A DNA stretch of 64,000 nucleotides, taken from Diphasiastrum complanatum (lineage: Eukaryota; Streptophyta; Lycopodiopsida; Lycopodiales; Lycopodiaceae). Below are positions 35,933 through 45,403 of this stretch, in pieces. The position numbers and the translations under genes were made by a program. The DNA is taken from the NCBI GenBank assembly GCA_029204225.1, contig CM055092.1:60263401-60327400 (forward strand), read 5' to 3'. The stretch's first letter is position 1, and each line of letters begins with the position of its first letter. A model generated the notes under the pieces. The model saw only the letters and a list, made by a program, of their open reading frames with translations, searched no databases and was not told the origin of the DNA.

Positions 35933-35964
35933 ATGTTAAAACCCTCAAAAGGATTGCCCCTAAG

Positions 35965-37171
35965 ATGAGGATAGGAGAAACAATAAGAGAGACTATGGAG
36001 CCTGCCAATAGAATGGCACGACATTTGACTGAACCAATCGTAGTACCCCTAGAGACAGGAGGGCTACCGAAGCTTAGTGGATCTACTCCTGAGTTTTATG
36101 GAGCACCGTATGAAAGTGCCGAAGAGCATATTGATGCTTTTTGGACCACCTGCTTTACCAGTGCCATCACAAACCCACATCATGAAATGATGTTTTTTGC
36201 CACCACTTTATCTGGAACGGCTAGGCACTGGTATCATAGTCTACAGAGAGGCTCAATTCACACCATTGAGGAGTTCCATAGACTATTCTTAATTGAGTAT
36301 GCTCCCCACCGAACGGCTGATGGCCTACTGTTCACACTAACTTCCCTACAACAAGGGAGTAACGAAACCATCCGACAATATTGGCGTCGTTTGACAGAGT
36401 TGTCATGCCAAGTGGAACCCACTGTGTTACTACCACCCCTATTACTACTGACCTTCTTTCTGCGAGGGCTCAAGAATGACATACAAATGATTGTACTTCA
36501 GAGTAACCCCGAGACATTGGCTGAGGCAGTAGAGATGGCAATCATGGTAGAAGACGCACAGATTGCGGTTGTCCACGCATCCCACCTATCGCAAGCAGTG
36601 AACAGCTTGAACCTAAGCCCAGAAACGTGGAGAGGAGACCCAATCGCAGATATAGGAGCACACCCCATAGTGGAACCCCGCCCCATACAGGCTATTGAAC
36701 CTCAACAAGGAAGGAACGTGCAAACACAAGATGCACGAAGACTCCAAGCACAAATGCCCGATAGAGGCTATGAGAGCACAGGCTCTAACGCAGAACTAGG
36801 CGATATGAGAGCCATGCTAAAGGGATACATGGACGTGATGAGTGAGAATATGCAGACCTTAGCAGCAGATGTAAATTTTCTCAAACGGCACCAAAATTTG
36901 TTGGGTCAGAGACACCCCGAATCCCTTAGTGTATAGACATTGTAGAGGAAATCATTTAAATCGAAACTGTCCCAACCAAGTTTGTGGGTACTGCAAGAGG
37001 CCTGGAAACTTGGAGGATAGATGTGGGGTACGTAGAGACGCATTAAACACTGGGAATAGGATGTCTGGGCCAGTGAACCATAGGACAGAACGGCGGGGCC
37101 ATCAAGGCCACCTCAATACATACAACACGGACCCAGGATTAGCTAGGCGGATAAAGGGAAGACATGCATAG
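35965..37171 (+). pseudogene. gypsy-type gag with zinc knuckles, frameshifted
   Basis: A 323-codon frame (35,965-36,936) carries the gag core: PKLSGSTPEFYGAPYESAEE, MMFFATTLSGTARHWYHSLQ, FHRLFLIEYA and TIRQYWRRLTELSCQVEP. A one-base shift near 36,925 moves the tail to the next frame, with YRHCRGNHLNRNC (first Cys lost) and CGYCKRPGNLEDRC (third His replaced by Asn). So both zinc knuckles are damaged. Gag builds the retrotransposon particle. It starts 30 bp after the truncated LTR of element A, on the opposite strand, so the first Met is uncertain. Confidence 0.8.
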
Positions 37172-37307
37172 AAGATGACCGGCCACCCGTGAACTTCATC
37201 GCCATGGAGACACTAGAGGAACCCACGAGCAGGAAAGATGTTTTAGTAGTGACCCGGAGTAACCTCCAGACGGAGCTACCTCAAAATTAAGGGAAGGATT
37301 GATTTTC

Positions 37308-38071
37308 TGTTATCGACGTTTAGTGAAAGCAAGAACGCTTGTAACCAGGTTTTATTAGCATGGTTTGGAAGTACTTATATGGATACGATTTTAAAAGGTG
37401 AATGTGTTTTACTCTATGCTTGTCTAAGATAGAACTAATAGTTTAAACCACAATAAACCGTCAAAGTTCAGAAGCGTTTTATTTTCGTCATTTATGAAGT
37501 GTGTCAGCTAGACCCGACCTCTGTGAAACACCAGAGCGGGCCGTCCACCATCCGTGGTTGAAAAATGCCACCTTGGTTAAAGAGTCGCACTAGTCACACC
37601 CGTCGTCGGTACTGTCTAGCGAAATACCTAGACCCGACGGTTGGCGAAAATACCGCCGCTTAGCAAACAAAGCGGTGCGTATAACTTGCACCCCACGAGC
37701 ACATCATAGACAGTAAATCGGTTTCTAGCCCATGTAAGATTTTTACTAACTGTAAACCGAATGGGGAAAGAGATATTAGCAAGATCCTAACACGAATTAG
37801 TGATCAGAAGTTTTACGAAACTGTGACCCTAGAAAGCTAGTGAATCATTGCAGCCAAAAGTACTAGCACCCCCTCCTTGCAACCATATCTCTGAGAGCCT
37901 GGAAAACTCTCATCGGTTGGGGAGCACGGGGCAATAGAGAAAGCCATCAGGTTTGGAAGTGGCAAACCCGCTGTTGCTCACGTAGGGCCGAACCGCCATT
38001 AGAGGTGGGGCCCCTTGACCCTTTTAGGACGTTTTGGCTGGACCAACCCCCCGTAAAAAATGGCCCTAACA
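37308..38071 (+). repeat. candidate LTR (764 bp) with TG...CA ends
   Basis: Begins TGTTATCGACG after a purine-rich GGGAAGGATTG stretch and ends GGCCCTAACA, followed after one T by a primer-site-like TGGTGCGTCTGCCGGGAG. It lies directly downstream of the gag remnant, which suggests either internal deletion of pol or a tandem LTR arrangement. No second copy lies in the window, so the ends rest on motifs alone. Confidence 0.5.
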
Positions 38072-38072
38072 T

Positions 38073-38090
38073 TGGTGCGTCTGCCGGGAG
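38073..38090 (+). other. candidate primer-binding site
   Basis: TGGTGCGTCTGCCGGGAG has the form of a tRNA 3'-end complement (TGG..., CCGGGAG stem) but I cannot name the tRNA with certainty. Confidence 0.45.
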
Positions 38091-38530
38091 TCAAAATTTT
38101 TTCAAGAGATGTTGCTTGAAAGAGTAGTTATCCATATCGTTGAACTACAAAGCACTAGTTGTCATACTACCAGAAGTCTACACATTTCATAGGTCCTAGA
38201 TTGCGTGTGTTGAAAACAATTTCACTATCTAAACCGTCAGCCGCAAGTTAGCATAACCGTATAAGCGGCTAGTACCACGTTGATCACAAGACGAAGTGGT
38301 TAGCATCACACAGTAATGTGTGCTGATCCCACACCTAGAACATACGCTATGAGTTCACAATCCAACCCTAACTGCATGTGATCCGACTTCACCAAGGCCA
38401 TTCTATTTCCAACAATTTGGAATACAGTTTGGACTTCTCACTTCACTCTCACTTCCGGACATCTTCCCTTCCCCTACCGCTTCTGCTTCACCGGCTTCTT
38501 CACCCGACCCCTCCTCTACTTAAGATGTTG
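38091..38530 (+). other. probable leader, no gene recognised
   Basis: Stops in all frames. It would be the leader if 38,073 is a primer site. The last 120 bases are C/T-rich and open on the minus strand (EEGSGEEAGEAEAVGEGKMS), possibly a second exon of the minus-strand gene-like frame that follows. Confidence 0.35.
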
Positions 38531-38667
38531 AGCTTCTCTACACATCACAAAAAATAGCAAAAGTCAATAACCAATAAGTAAAGTGAATGAAACTCATTAA
38601 CAAGCAAGAAAAATTAATAAAAATGATTATTAGATAATAGAAGCAAATGAGACGAATGTAGCAAGAA

Positions 38668-39254
38668 TTTACCATAGGATGAATGCCTTGTTGAGCAAGA
38701 TGGTCCACCAAGGCATTGTAGCCTTGTTGGTACCCAATCTTATATTTGACATTCGTGTATTTTCTCTTTCCATTTTTTACATATCTTCGTAAGGATTGAC
38801 GCTTATGACAAATATGCGTACACATATTCGTTAATGCCCACACCTCCCCAAATCTATTTGGTTGAGAAAACTCACTATTCAAAAGTGCAAGTATCTTATT
38901 CTTGTCATCTTGGTTTTGTTGCTTCTAAGGAGTGAATAAGTTGTGGCCAAAATATTTGAGAGCAAGGTTGTGCATCCTATTGATGACGATGTTGCCTTTG
39001 GTATCCTTGATGATGGAGCCATCATCTTCTAAATTATAAAGCAAATTGGATGATTCCTTTGATGGGACATCCATCAGAGGATTACCTCTATTGTAATCGG
39101 GCTCTTCTTCGGAAAGACAAAGATGTTTCAATCTTTGTCTCTCATCGGGAGATAGCGAACCATAAAAGTCCGCAATCCGATCGGAACCGGATCCTCCTCT
39201 TGCACTAGAAGAAGATCTTGGTCTTCTCCTAGAACCACTACCACTAGAATACAT
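38668..39254 (-). pseudogene. gene-like reading frame of unknown family, one internal stop
   Basis: From an ATG at 39,254 the minus strand encodes about 195 residues in one frame with a single TAG (38,925-38,927). The start is MYSSGSGSRRRPRSSSSARG (basic, disordered), then FYGSLSPDERQRLKHLC and MHNLALKYFGHNLF; after the stop come NRFGEVWALTNMCTHICHKR and YQQGYNALVDHLAQQGIHPM. The last codon meets GTAAAT, a good splice donor, and AT-rich intron-like sequence follows. I do not recognise the family. It may be a host gene pseudogene or cargo of a transposon. A TC/AC microsatellite sits about 125 bp upstream of the start. Confidence 0.5.
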
Positions 39255-39376
39255 TGTGTGTGTAAAGAGGGAGCAAAGAGAGAGATAAAAGCTTAACAAA
39301 TGAAAAGAAAAAAAAAAGAGCTTGAGAAAAAGAGAAAGCTTGAGAAAGAAAGAGCTTAAGAAAAGTAAAACTTCAA

Positions 39377-39500
<124 letters not shown>

Positions 39501-39504
39501 TTCT

Positions 39505-39705
39505 AGAAAGTTAGAAACTACCACATCTATGTTCTAAAACATAGTCCGACAAACTTGCAACTCTTCCTATAGCTAAACAACTATTGCATGCCTGATCCAT
39601 AACATTCCCAATTCGTGTTGAGGCACACGCACAAATCCACGAGATAGAGTTTTGGGACAAAGTTTCTAGTCCCGGAACGTCCACGATCTGGAACGGACTC
39701 ACACT
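39505..39705 (-). repeat. inverted repeat, left arm (about 200 bp)
   Basis: The minus strand of this block matches 41,140-41,340 on the plus strand at roughly 85% by eye, including GATCGTGGACNTTCCGGGAC-like and ATCAGGCATGCAAT words and the end GTGGTAGTTTCTAACTTTCT. The arms bracket a gypsy integrase/LTR fragment. Confidence 0.8.
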
Positions 39706-39784
39706 GTCTTGCCCTATTGGTCGTGTACGTTGGACACTGACTGTGGTATCTGGCCTCTTGTGTTATCTAGGGTTTTAGTTCTAC

Positions 39785-40520
39785 TGATCATATTGAATCA
39801 GATGGACAGATTGAGAAAACGAATCAGAGTATGGAGGATATGTTGAGAACATATTTGTCTCACAAGCAGTTTCAATGGGAGGACTACATCTTTTTTAATT
39901 GAGTTTGCTTATAGTAGTAGAAAATATTCTCTACTACATATTATAGTTCGTTTATACTTATGTATGATTTTCAACCTAGATCTCTAGTGAATGTAGAGAC
40001 AAAGTCTATTAAATCTAGGAAGTTGTAGATTTCCCACATGATATGTAAGAATTGTTGCAATTGGCATGTGATATTATGCGTAGTGCTCGGGACAGAACTA
40101 AGCACTATGTCGATTTTAAGATATATCCCAAACATTTTTTAAAGTTGATGATTGGGCATATCTTAGAATTCCAAACTAGAAAGCATTATAATTTGTCTAC
40201 TAGATATTGTAGATCACTTCAGATTATTAAGAAAATTATCTCTTTAGCTTACGAATTTGATTTGAGGACAAGTCGACTGCTCATTCAGTGTTTCATGTAA
40301 GCTGACATAAACTAAGTTTACATAAAGGTGATATAGTTGGATCCTAATGAGGATCTTACCCATTTGGAAGTTTTATCACTTACTGTATCTTTGGAACTTG
40401 AAAGAGTACTCAAGATCATAGGTAAACAATTGAAAAATCATTCTATCTTTGAGTGCTTGATTAGGTGGAAGGGTCGGATTGAGGATGATGATTCGTGGAA
40501 AAGAGTTGAAAGCATAAAGT
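39785..40520 (+). pseudogene. gypsy integrase tail and chromodomain
   Basis: DGQIEKTNQSMEDMLRTYLS, then QWEDYIFF (late integrase core, matching the family's DGQTE/V-N-R-x-LE-xxLR), RSARDRTKHYVDFKIYPK, STRYCRSLQIIKKIISLAYE, and a chromodomain ECLIRWKGRIEDDDSWKRVE (40,337-40,522). Frame changes and a stop near 39,900 break it. The chromodomain is better kept than at 5.2 kb (the Trp-Lys-Gly is intact). Confidence 0.8.
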
Positions 40521-40783
40521 AGATCTGGGCCTAGTTTTCACTTTTGAGTGTAACCCTATAGAGAAAATCTATCTCTTCGTGTACTTTTCAAACTGGAGGT
40601 TGTACTCCAGAATAGAGATTAACAATTGGAAATTGGTTTATCTCTGAGTACTTGTTTGATATGAAAGTCAGACTAAGGATAATGGTTTTCTCGGTTACTA
40701 TTGAAAGTTAAAGGAACTGTTCTTGTAATTCTTTCCTGTTTTAAGGAGCTTTTAAGGATAGAAGCAGTTTAAGGAGGGAAGAA

Positions 40784-41313
40784 TGTTATGGCCATATTCG
40801 GTTAAGGACCTGGAATAGTCCTAATATGGTAGACCGGCCCTCCAATGTTCAAGATTATTGGTCACGTCGAGATTTAATTCCATGTCGAGGCCAGTTTGTG
40901 ACTAATTACCTTAAGAGGACCCAGACACTCTAATTGAGACATGTGGAATATTGCATGTCTATGTGATGGATATAGGCAGGAGGACTGCATGAAGAGATGC
41001 AACCTATTTATAGTTGACTTGCATGGGGATCACAGGGGCTTGCTCCATATCAGGGAGTAGGCAAGGTTGGGTGGATCAGTTAGTGTTTGCCCTACTGTGG
41101 TGTTAGGATCTATTACACAACAGAACGCGATCCGAGAGGAATCCGTTCCGGATCGTGGACATTCCGGGACCAGAAACTCGGTCTCGGAACTCTGTCTCGT
41201 GGATTTGTGCATGTGCCTCAAAACGAATTGGGAATGTTATGGATCAGGCATGCAATCATTGTTTAACTACAGGTGGAGTTGCAAGTCTATCGTCGGACTA
41301 TTTTTTAGAACAT
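40784..41313 (+). repeat. gypsy 3' LTR (end approximate)
   Basis: Starts TGTTATGGCC after AAGGAGGGAAGAA, as at 5,356. An end at TAGAACA (41,313) would give 530 bp, in line with related LTRs (495-524 bp); an end at ACACAACA (41,122) is also possible. The second half is also found inverted at 39.5-39.7 kb. Confidence 0.6.
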
Positions 41314-41345
41314 GGATGTGGTAGTTTCTAACTTTCTAGAAGAAT
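41140..41345 (+). repeat. inverted repeat, right arm
   Basis: Partner of 39,505-39,705. It overlaps the presumed LTR end and runs about 30 bp beyond it, so the two arms may be LTR ends with some attached sequence. Confidence 0.75.
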
Positions 41346-41349
41346 TTCC

Positions 41350-41980
41350 TCACTAGTTATATTGTTTGGAGCTTTGATCTTGAAGATCATTTGATGCTTT
41401 TGATGCTTATAGCTTAGTGTGCTTACTGCATAAGCAATGTCAAATTTGGTACATATCATGGCATACATGAGAGATGCAATAACTTAGTGAAATTGGTAAT
41501 CCTTCATTCTTTTTCTGCATCTGTTTGAGGACAATGATCCTTAAGACTGTTTCATGCCTGGATCCATTAGAAAATCTACAAATTTACAATTTTGAAAGTC
41601 ATAATTATGTAATAGATTATTAATGGATCATTGTTGACTTATATAAAACAGTCTATTGGTCACGTCTCTATGAATTTGGATGCCAAGAAAGAACTATGCT
41701 TTTCTGGATCTATCACATCAAATTCATTTGACAACATAGCTTTTACTTCCTTAAGTTTGACGTCATTGTCAAAAAAGCAATGTATAAATAAATATACAAC
41801 ATAACAATAATATAAGAAATTTCTAAAATCTTAAAGCATACATTTAAATCACAAGAGCTTAGTTTAATACTATGATTTATAAAGAAAGAATTAATTCTCT
41901 GAAACCATGCTCTTGGTGATTGTTTCAATCCATATAATGCTTTACAAAGTTTGCACACCATATGTTCATTGCCTTTTGAG
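41350..41980 (-). pseudogene. copia RT fragment
   Basis: Minus-strand KGNEHMVCKLCKALYGLKQS, then PRAWFQRINSFF, is the KALYGLKQ-x-P-R-x-W block of copia RT. Further down come weak thumb-region matches (FLGIQIHRD, MYAMICTKFDIAYAV). The YVDD motif is absent or decayed and stops are frequent. Confidence 0.75.
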
Positions 41981-42625
41981 TGTGAGAAATTGCCAAAAAT
42001 TGGCAAATCTAGCTTGATCAAAACCATGTAGATTGCACATAGGTGGGTCCCACATTTGTGATTCCATGTTTCCACGTGTGTAGGCTACCCTAGATAGGTT
42101 AGATTCATATGGTTAGTTAGGTTTGTTTGGTCATAATTCCTAGATTATAGGACCAAATTCCTTGAATCATGGAGGTGGATAACCAACCTAGCCACCAACT
42201 AGCAAAACTCTAGGATTTAGGACAAAAATGGTCAATCATCTTCCTTATTACATGCTGGATTTTCACTTGAATTGAGGTGGGGAAGAGCCTTTTGTTTATA
42301 CAATCCATCTCTCATAGTCATTCCTTAGAATGTTTTAGAGCAAATTGGCAATCTTGAGCTTCTTCACTATTTGTCTTGTGTTTTTGTGTTTGTATTGCAC
42401 TCAAAACTTGATTTCTATAATTCTATGATATTAGGCCATACTGGAGGCTTCAGCTTTTCATATTTGATCATTCTATTTGATTGCTCTTGGTTGTAAGATC
42501 CTAGTTTGCTAATCTAGATCAAGATTTGGTGACTAGTTTTGCATTGGATAGGTGTGTCAATCAATCTATAACTCTTGGAGCTTTAAGTAGGCTCATTTAT
42601 GGTCCTTTGTACTATATTTTCATCA
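41981..42625 (+). repeat. candidate LTR of another plus-strand element
   Basis: TGTGAGAAATTGCC...TTTTCATCA with TG...CA ends, directly followed by TGGCATTAGAGCC, a degenerate iMet-type primer site (42,626-42,638). No second copy is seen, so the left edge is a guess. Confidence 0.4.
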
Positions 42626-42638
42626 TGGCATTAGAGCC

Positions 42639-42825
42639 AAGTACAAGAGGATAATGATTGATCAAAGGACTATCCATTGTTGCTAGAAAGCTAGTCTTGA
42701 GAGGGTGAGTTCAAATCAAGTTTTAGGTTGAAGATTTGGGATTCAAACTTGGTGAGGGTCAGTAGCTGTACTACCCACACGTGTAGACAACAATTTTATT
42801 TTGTGTCATCTTGATGAGTTTTTTG
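42639..42825. other. leader-like sequence
   Basis: Short non-coding stretch between the candidate primer site and a gypsy stub. Nothing recognised. Confidence 0.35.
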
Positions 42826-42850
42826 GTACATGGACATAACATTCTTCCCC
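42826..42850 (-). repeat. gypsy polypurine tract/LTR stub
   Basis: On the minus strand AAGGGGGGAAGAATGTTATG is the polypurine tract plus LTR start seen at 33,388-33,410. Only about 25 bp remain before unrelated sequence on either side. Confidence 0.6.
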
Positions 42851-42864
42851 CCTTGAACTACGTT

Positions 42865-43137
42865 TGTGAAGCAGCTTTCATGACCAAAGTCGGAGAACAA
42901 CAAGATATCGATTCTTGGTATTTAGATTTCAGAGCAACTCAACACATGACTCACCATCACGACTGGTTCAAAGACTATAAGTCATTCACCCACTCTCGAG
43001 TTGTGCAACTTGGAGACAACTCATCACATTCAATCGAAGGTGAAGGAACAGTCAGAGTTGAATTCAAAAGAGGTGAGGTCATGTTGTTGTCTAACGTTCT
43101 CCACATTCCAAATTTGACCAAGAATCTGCTCAGTTAG
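42865..43137 (+). pseudogene. copia protease segment
   Basis: SWYLDFRATQHMTHHHDWFK corresponds to the copia W-x-L-D-S-G-A-T-x-H-M-T protease site; the SG of the active-site triad is changed to FR, so it is dead although the Asp remains. GEGTVRVEFKRGEVMLLSNV and LHIPNLTKNLLS follow as in the family. The frame ends at LLS, stop. Confidence 0.8.
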
Positions 43138-43199
43138 CAGAATCACCGATTTAGGTCGGAGGATCGAATTCGATACAAAAGGCTGCACAATTCTTGACA

Positions 43200-43688
43200 A
43201 ACCTTGGAGGTTCTAGCCTATGGAAGAAGATGCGGCTATCTTTACAAACTCAGCCAACTTTTGGATTTGTATTTTTATACAACCAAGGTCCAGTCTCATG
43301 GAACAACTGGAAGCAGACCTTAGTTGCATTATCATCAATGAAATCCGAATACATAACGGCCACGAATGCAACCAAAGAGGCGATCTGGCTGAGGAAACTA
43401 CTTGCAAACATCAACCTTGCACAAACAATTCCTACAACAATCTATTGTAACAATCAAAGAACAATAGCGTTATCTCTCAATTCGAGATTTTACTCTCGAA
43501 GCAAACATATCGAAATCAGGTATCATTACCTTAGAGAGAAAGTGCATAACAAGGAAGTAGCATTGGTTTTCTGTAGAACAAACTACATTGCCGCATATTA
43601 CTTCACAAAGGCTCTATCAAAGGAGCAACATCTTAGATTTAATGATATGTTAAATCTGAAGATCAAGGGTTTTCAGGATCCACATTAA
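43200..43688 (+). pseudogene. copia RNase H segment
   Basis: PVSWNNWKQTLVALSSMKSE, with YITATNATKEAIWLRKLL, is the copia SWxSKKQxxVALSSxEAEY block with the catalytic Glu changed (SSMKSEY). TTIYCNNQRTIALSLNSRFY keeps the block but has Asn where the last Asp should be; HIEIRYHYLREKVHNKEV follows. Protease and RNase H are joined within about 60 bp, so integrase and RT are deleted. It ends just before a polypurine tract (TAAGGGGGAG) and LTR. Confidence 0.85.
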
Positions 43689-43695
43689 GGGGGAG

Positions 43696-44035
43696 TGTTA
43701 GATTTCTTATGCTCAGTATTAAACAAATCGTTCAAGTAATGAACATCCTGAAAACCGAAGGCCGACTACATGTTTCGGACCTTCACATTTTTCCCTTTGA
43801 GATTTTTTGTGCCTTAAACGTTTTTAAGACACCTTCGTCTTTTTCACCTTTTTTCGCACCTTCACGAAAAATGCGACACAGTGGCAAGAATGCCTTGGAA
43901 TCCATTTCAGGACCACCTTCGTCTTTTTCGTCTTTTTCCTGCCTTCGCTCTAGAGGCACCTTCGGGATTTACCATTAGGGGAAATATGGGCTCAAAATGG
44001 GCCCTTTAAGCAAGTTTGACTTTAGAGAGAGATAA
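43696..44035 (+). repeat. copia 3' LTR (end approximate)
   Basis: Starts TGTTAGATTTC after TAAGGGGGAG. Contains CGTCTTTTTC-type repeats and TATGGGCTCAAAATGGGCCCTTT, which recurs inverted at about 51,117. The right end before the foldback array is not sharp. Confidence 0.6.
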
Positions 44036-44105
44036 CATGGAGAGAGAAGACTATCTGAAAACATTTTGTATTTTCGATGTTGCCCGTCGTTTAACCTATA
44101 TTGTC

Positions 44106-44695
44106 ATTCACCATCATGATTAGATATAACTTTTGATCGGTGCATCAGAATGTGAAACTGAGTATACCATAAGAAAGGGGACACCAAGAGCTTTCCAACA
44201 CATACCATATAGTCATAGTTTTGCCTAGAAACAAAAAAGTTATAGCTGTTAGAAAAATGGGATATCTAATTAGTGCACCCGAGTACATTTGCAAAGTTGC
44301 AAATGTACTCGGGCGCGCTGATTAGATATCTCAATCCTTATTAGCTATAACTTTTTGATCAATGCAGTGGAATGTGAAACTGAGTATACCATATGAAAGA
44401 GGACGCCGAGAGCTTTCCAAGGCATACCATATTATCATAGTTCTACCCGGAAACAAGAACATTATAGTTGTTAGAAAACTTGGATAGCTAAACAGAGCGC
44501 TCGAGTACATTTGCAGATTTACTCGAGCGCTCTAATTAGCTATCCTAGTTTTCTAACAACTATAACATTCTTGTATCTGGGTAGAACTATGACAATATGG
44601 TATGTGTTGGAAAGCTCTCGACGTCCTCTTTCATATGGTGTACTTAGTTTTACATTCCGATGCATCGATCAAAAGTTATAGCCAATCATGATATG
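44106..44695. repeat. foldback array: two direct arms, one inverted arm, two hairpins
   Basis: Arm 1 (about 44,106-44,280) and arm 2 (about 44,336-44,505) are direct copies; arm 3 (about 44,522-44,695) is the inverted copy of arm 2, about 90% alike over about 170 bp. Between arms 1 and 2 sits a hairpin (44,261-44,330) with a perfect 14-bp inner stem GAGTACATTTGCAA/TTGCAAATGTACTC. Between arms 2 and 3 sits another (44,483-44,544), GAGCGCTCGAGTA/TACTCGAGCGCTC-like. The simplest reading is two tandem foldback units, the first lacking its second arm. No protein is encoded. Confidence 0.9.
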
Positions 44696-44707
44696 ACTCC
44701 TTACAAC

Positions 44708-45389
44708 TGTAAAAATTACAGCAAATAAGGATCCTAAAACACTTGAAATGATGAGGAAAACAATAGATTATGATTTCATAAGATTAGCACAAGTTGAACC
44801 ATCAAAATCCATCAAAAACCTATGCTTGAACCTCACTAAATGGCCCAAATCCTTGAAGAAGGCTTCACACGTGTGAAAGTACGGCCTCCCACAGTCTGAG
44901 TACTGTACACCAGACCTACATTCAATCCTATAATCATTAGTAATCACAAGTACTCAAACAATTGTGAACATAGAGAGCAATTGCACCATTATGAGAGAAA
45001 AAACATGAAATTGCTTGATTGATTTTGGTGAGATATCATCACCTATATATACATGATCCATCACGGTTTTGGGCAGGTATGAGTAGCCCTAAACCTATCC
45101 CTAATGCTAATTTTGGTGGATCTTTCATCTCTACCAAGTTAGGGTTGGAATCTTGGAGATCCCTCAACAATGCAAAAATTACCAAAAATAGCTCCTATTT
45201 TTTCTCCCTTGTATCTAAGCATAATTTGGACTCATTCCAAAGGTTCTAACACTTAGGTCTACTTGAGAACATCCTTATGAATGGAATCCTATGCTATTTG
45301 GCACGTGTGACAAGCCACATCATGACCATTTAACTATTTACAAGTCATATGACCAAAACTAGTCAAGCTAGAATTGTGAATTTTTAACA
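44708..45389 (-). repeat. 3' LTR of element D
   Basis: 682 bp, plus-strand TGTAAAAATTACAG...TTTTTAACA. Identical to the 5' LTR except near ACAATTGTGAACA (other copy ACAATTATGAACA) and CTACCAAGTT (other copy CTACCGAGTT). Confidence 0.97.
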
Positions 45390-45402
45390 CTCCTCCTCAC
45401 TA
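45390..45402 (-). other. polypurine tract of element D
   Basis: Minus-strand AGTGAGGAGGAG just before the LTR start; the polyprotein stop codon lies only a few bases upstream. Confidence 0.85.
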
Positions 45403-45403
45403 T

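Larger units (their letters stand above)
22740..35964 (-). mobile_element. outer minus-strand gypsy element A (split by element B)
   Basis: The minus strand holds a primer site (35,932-35,920), leader, gag (34,232-33,921, then 23,856-23,302) and protease (23,278 to about 22,800). A 10-kb insertion (23,857-33,915) splits gag. Removing it with one copy of AAACT keeps the gag frame in register across the join. RT and integrase are absent: the copy ends shortly after protease. Only about 30 bp of the 5' LTR (TGTTAAAACCCTC on the plus strand from 35,934) remains before another gag begins at 35,965. Confidence 0.8.

Noticed and set aside
41067-41324. 85-codon plus frame (RGHSGTRNSVSELC...)
   Set aside because: Lies in the LTR/inverted repeat; the inverted partner has frame-disrupting differences.
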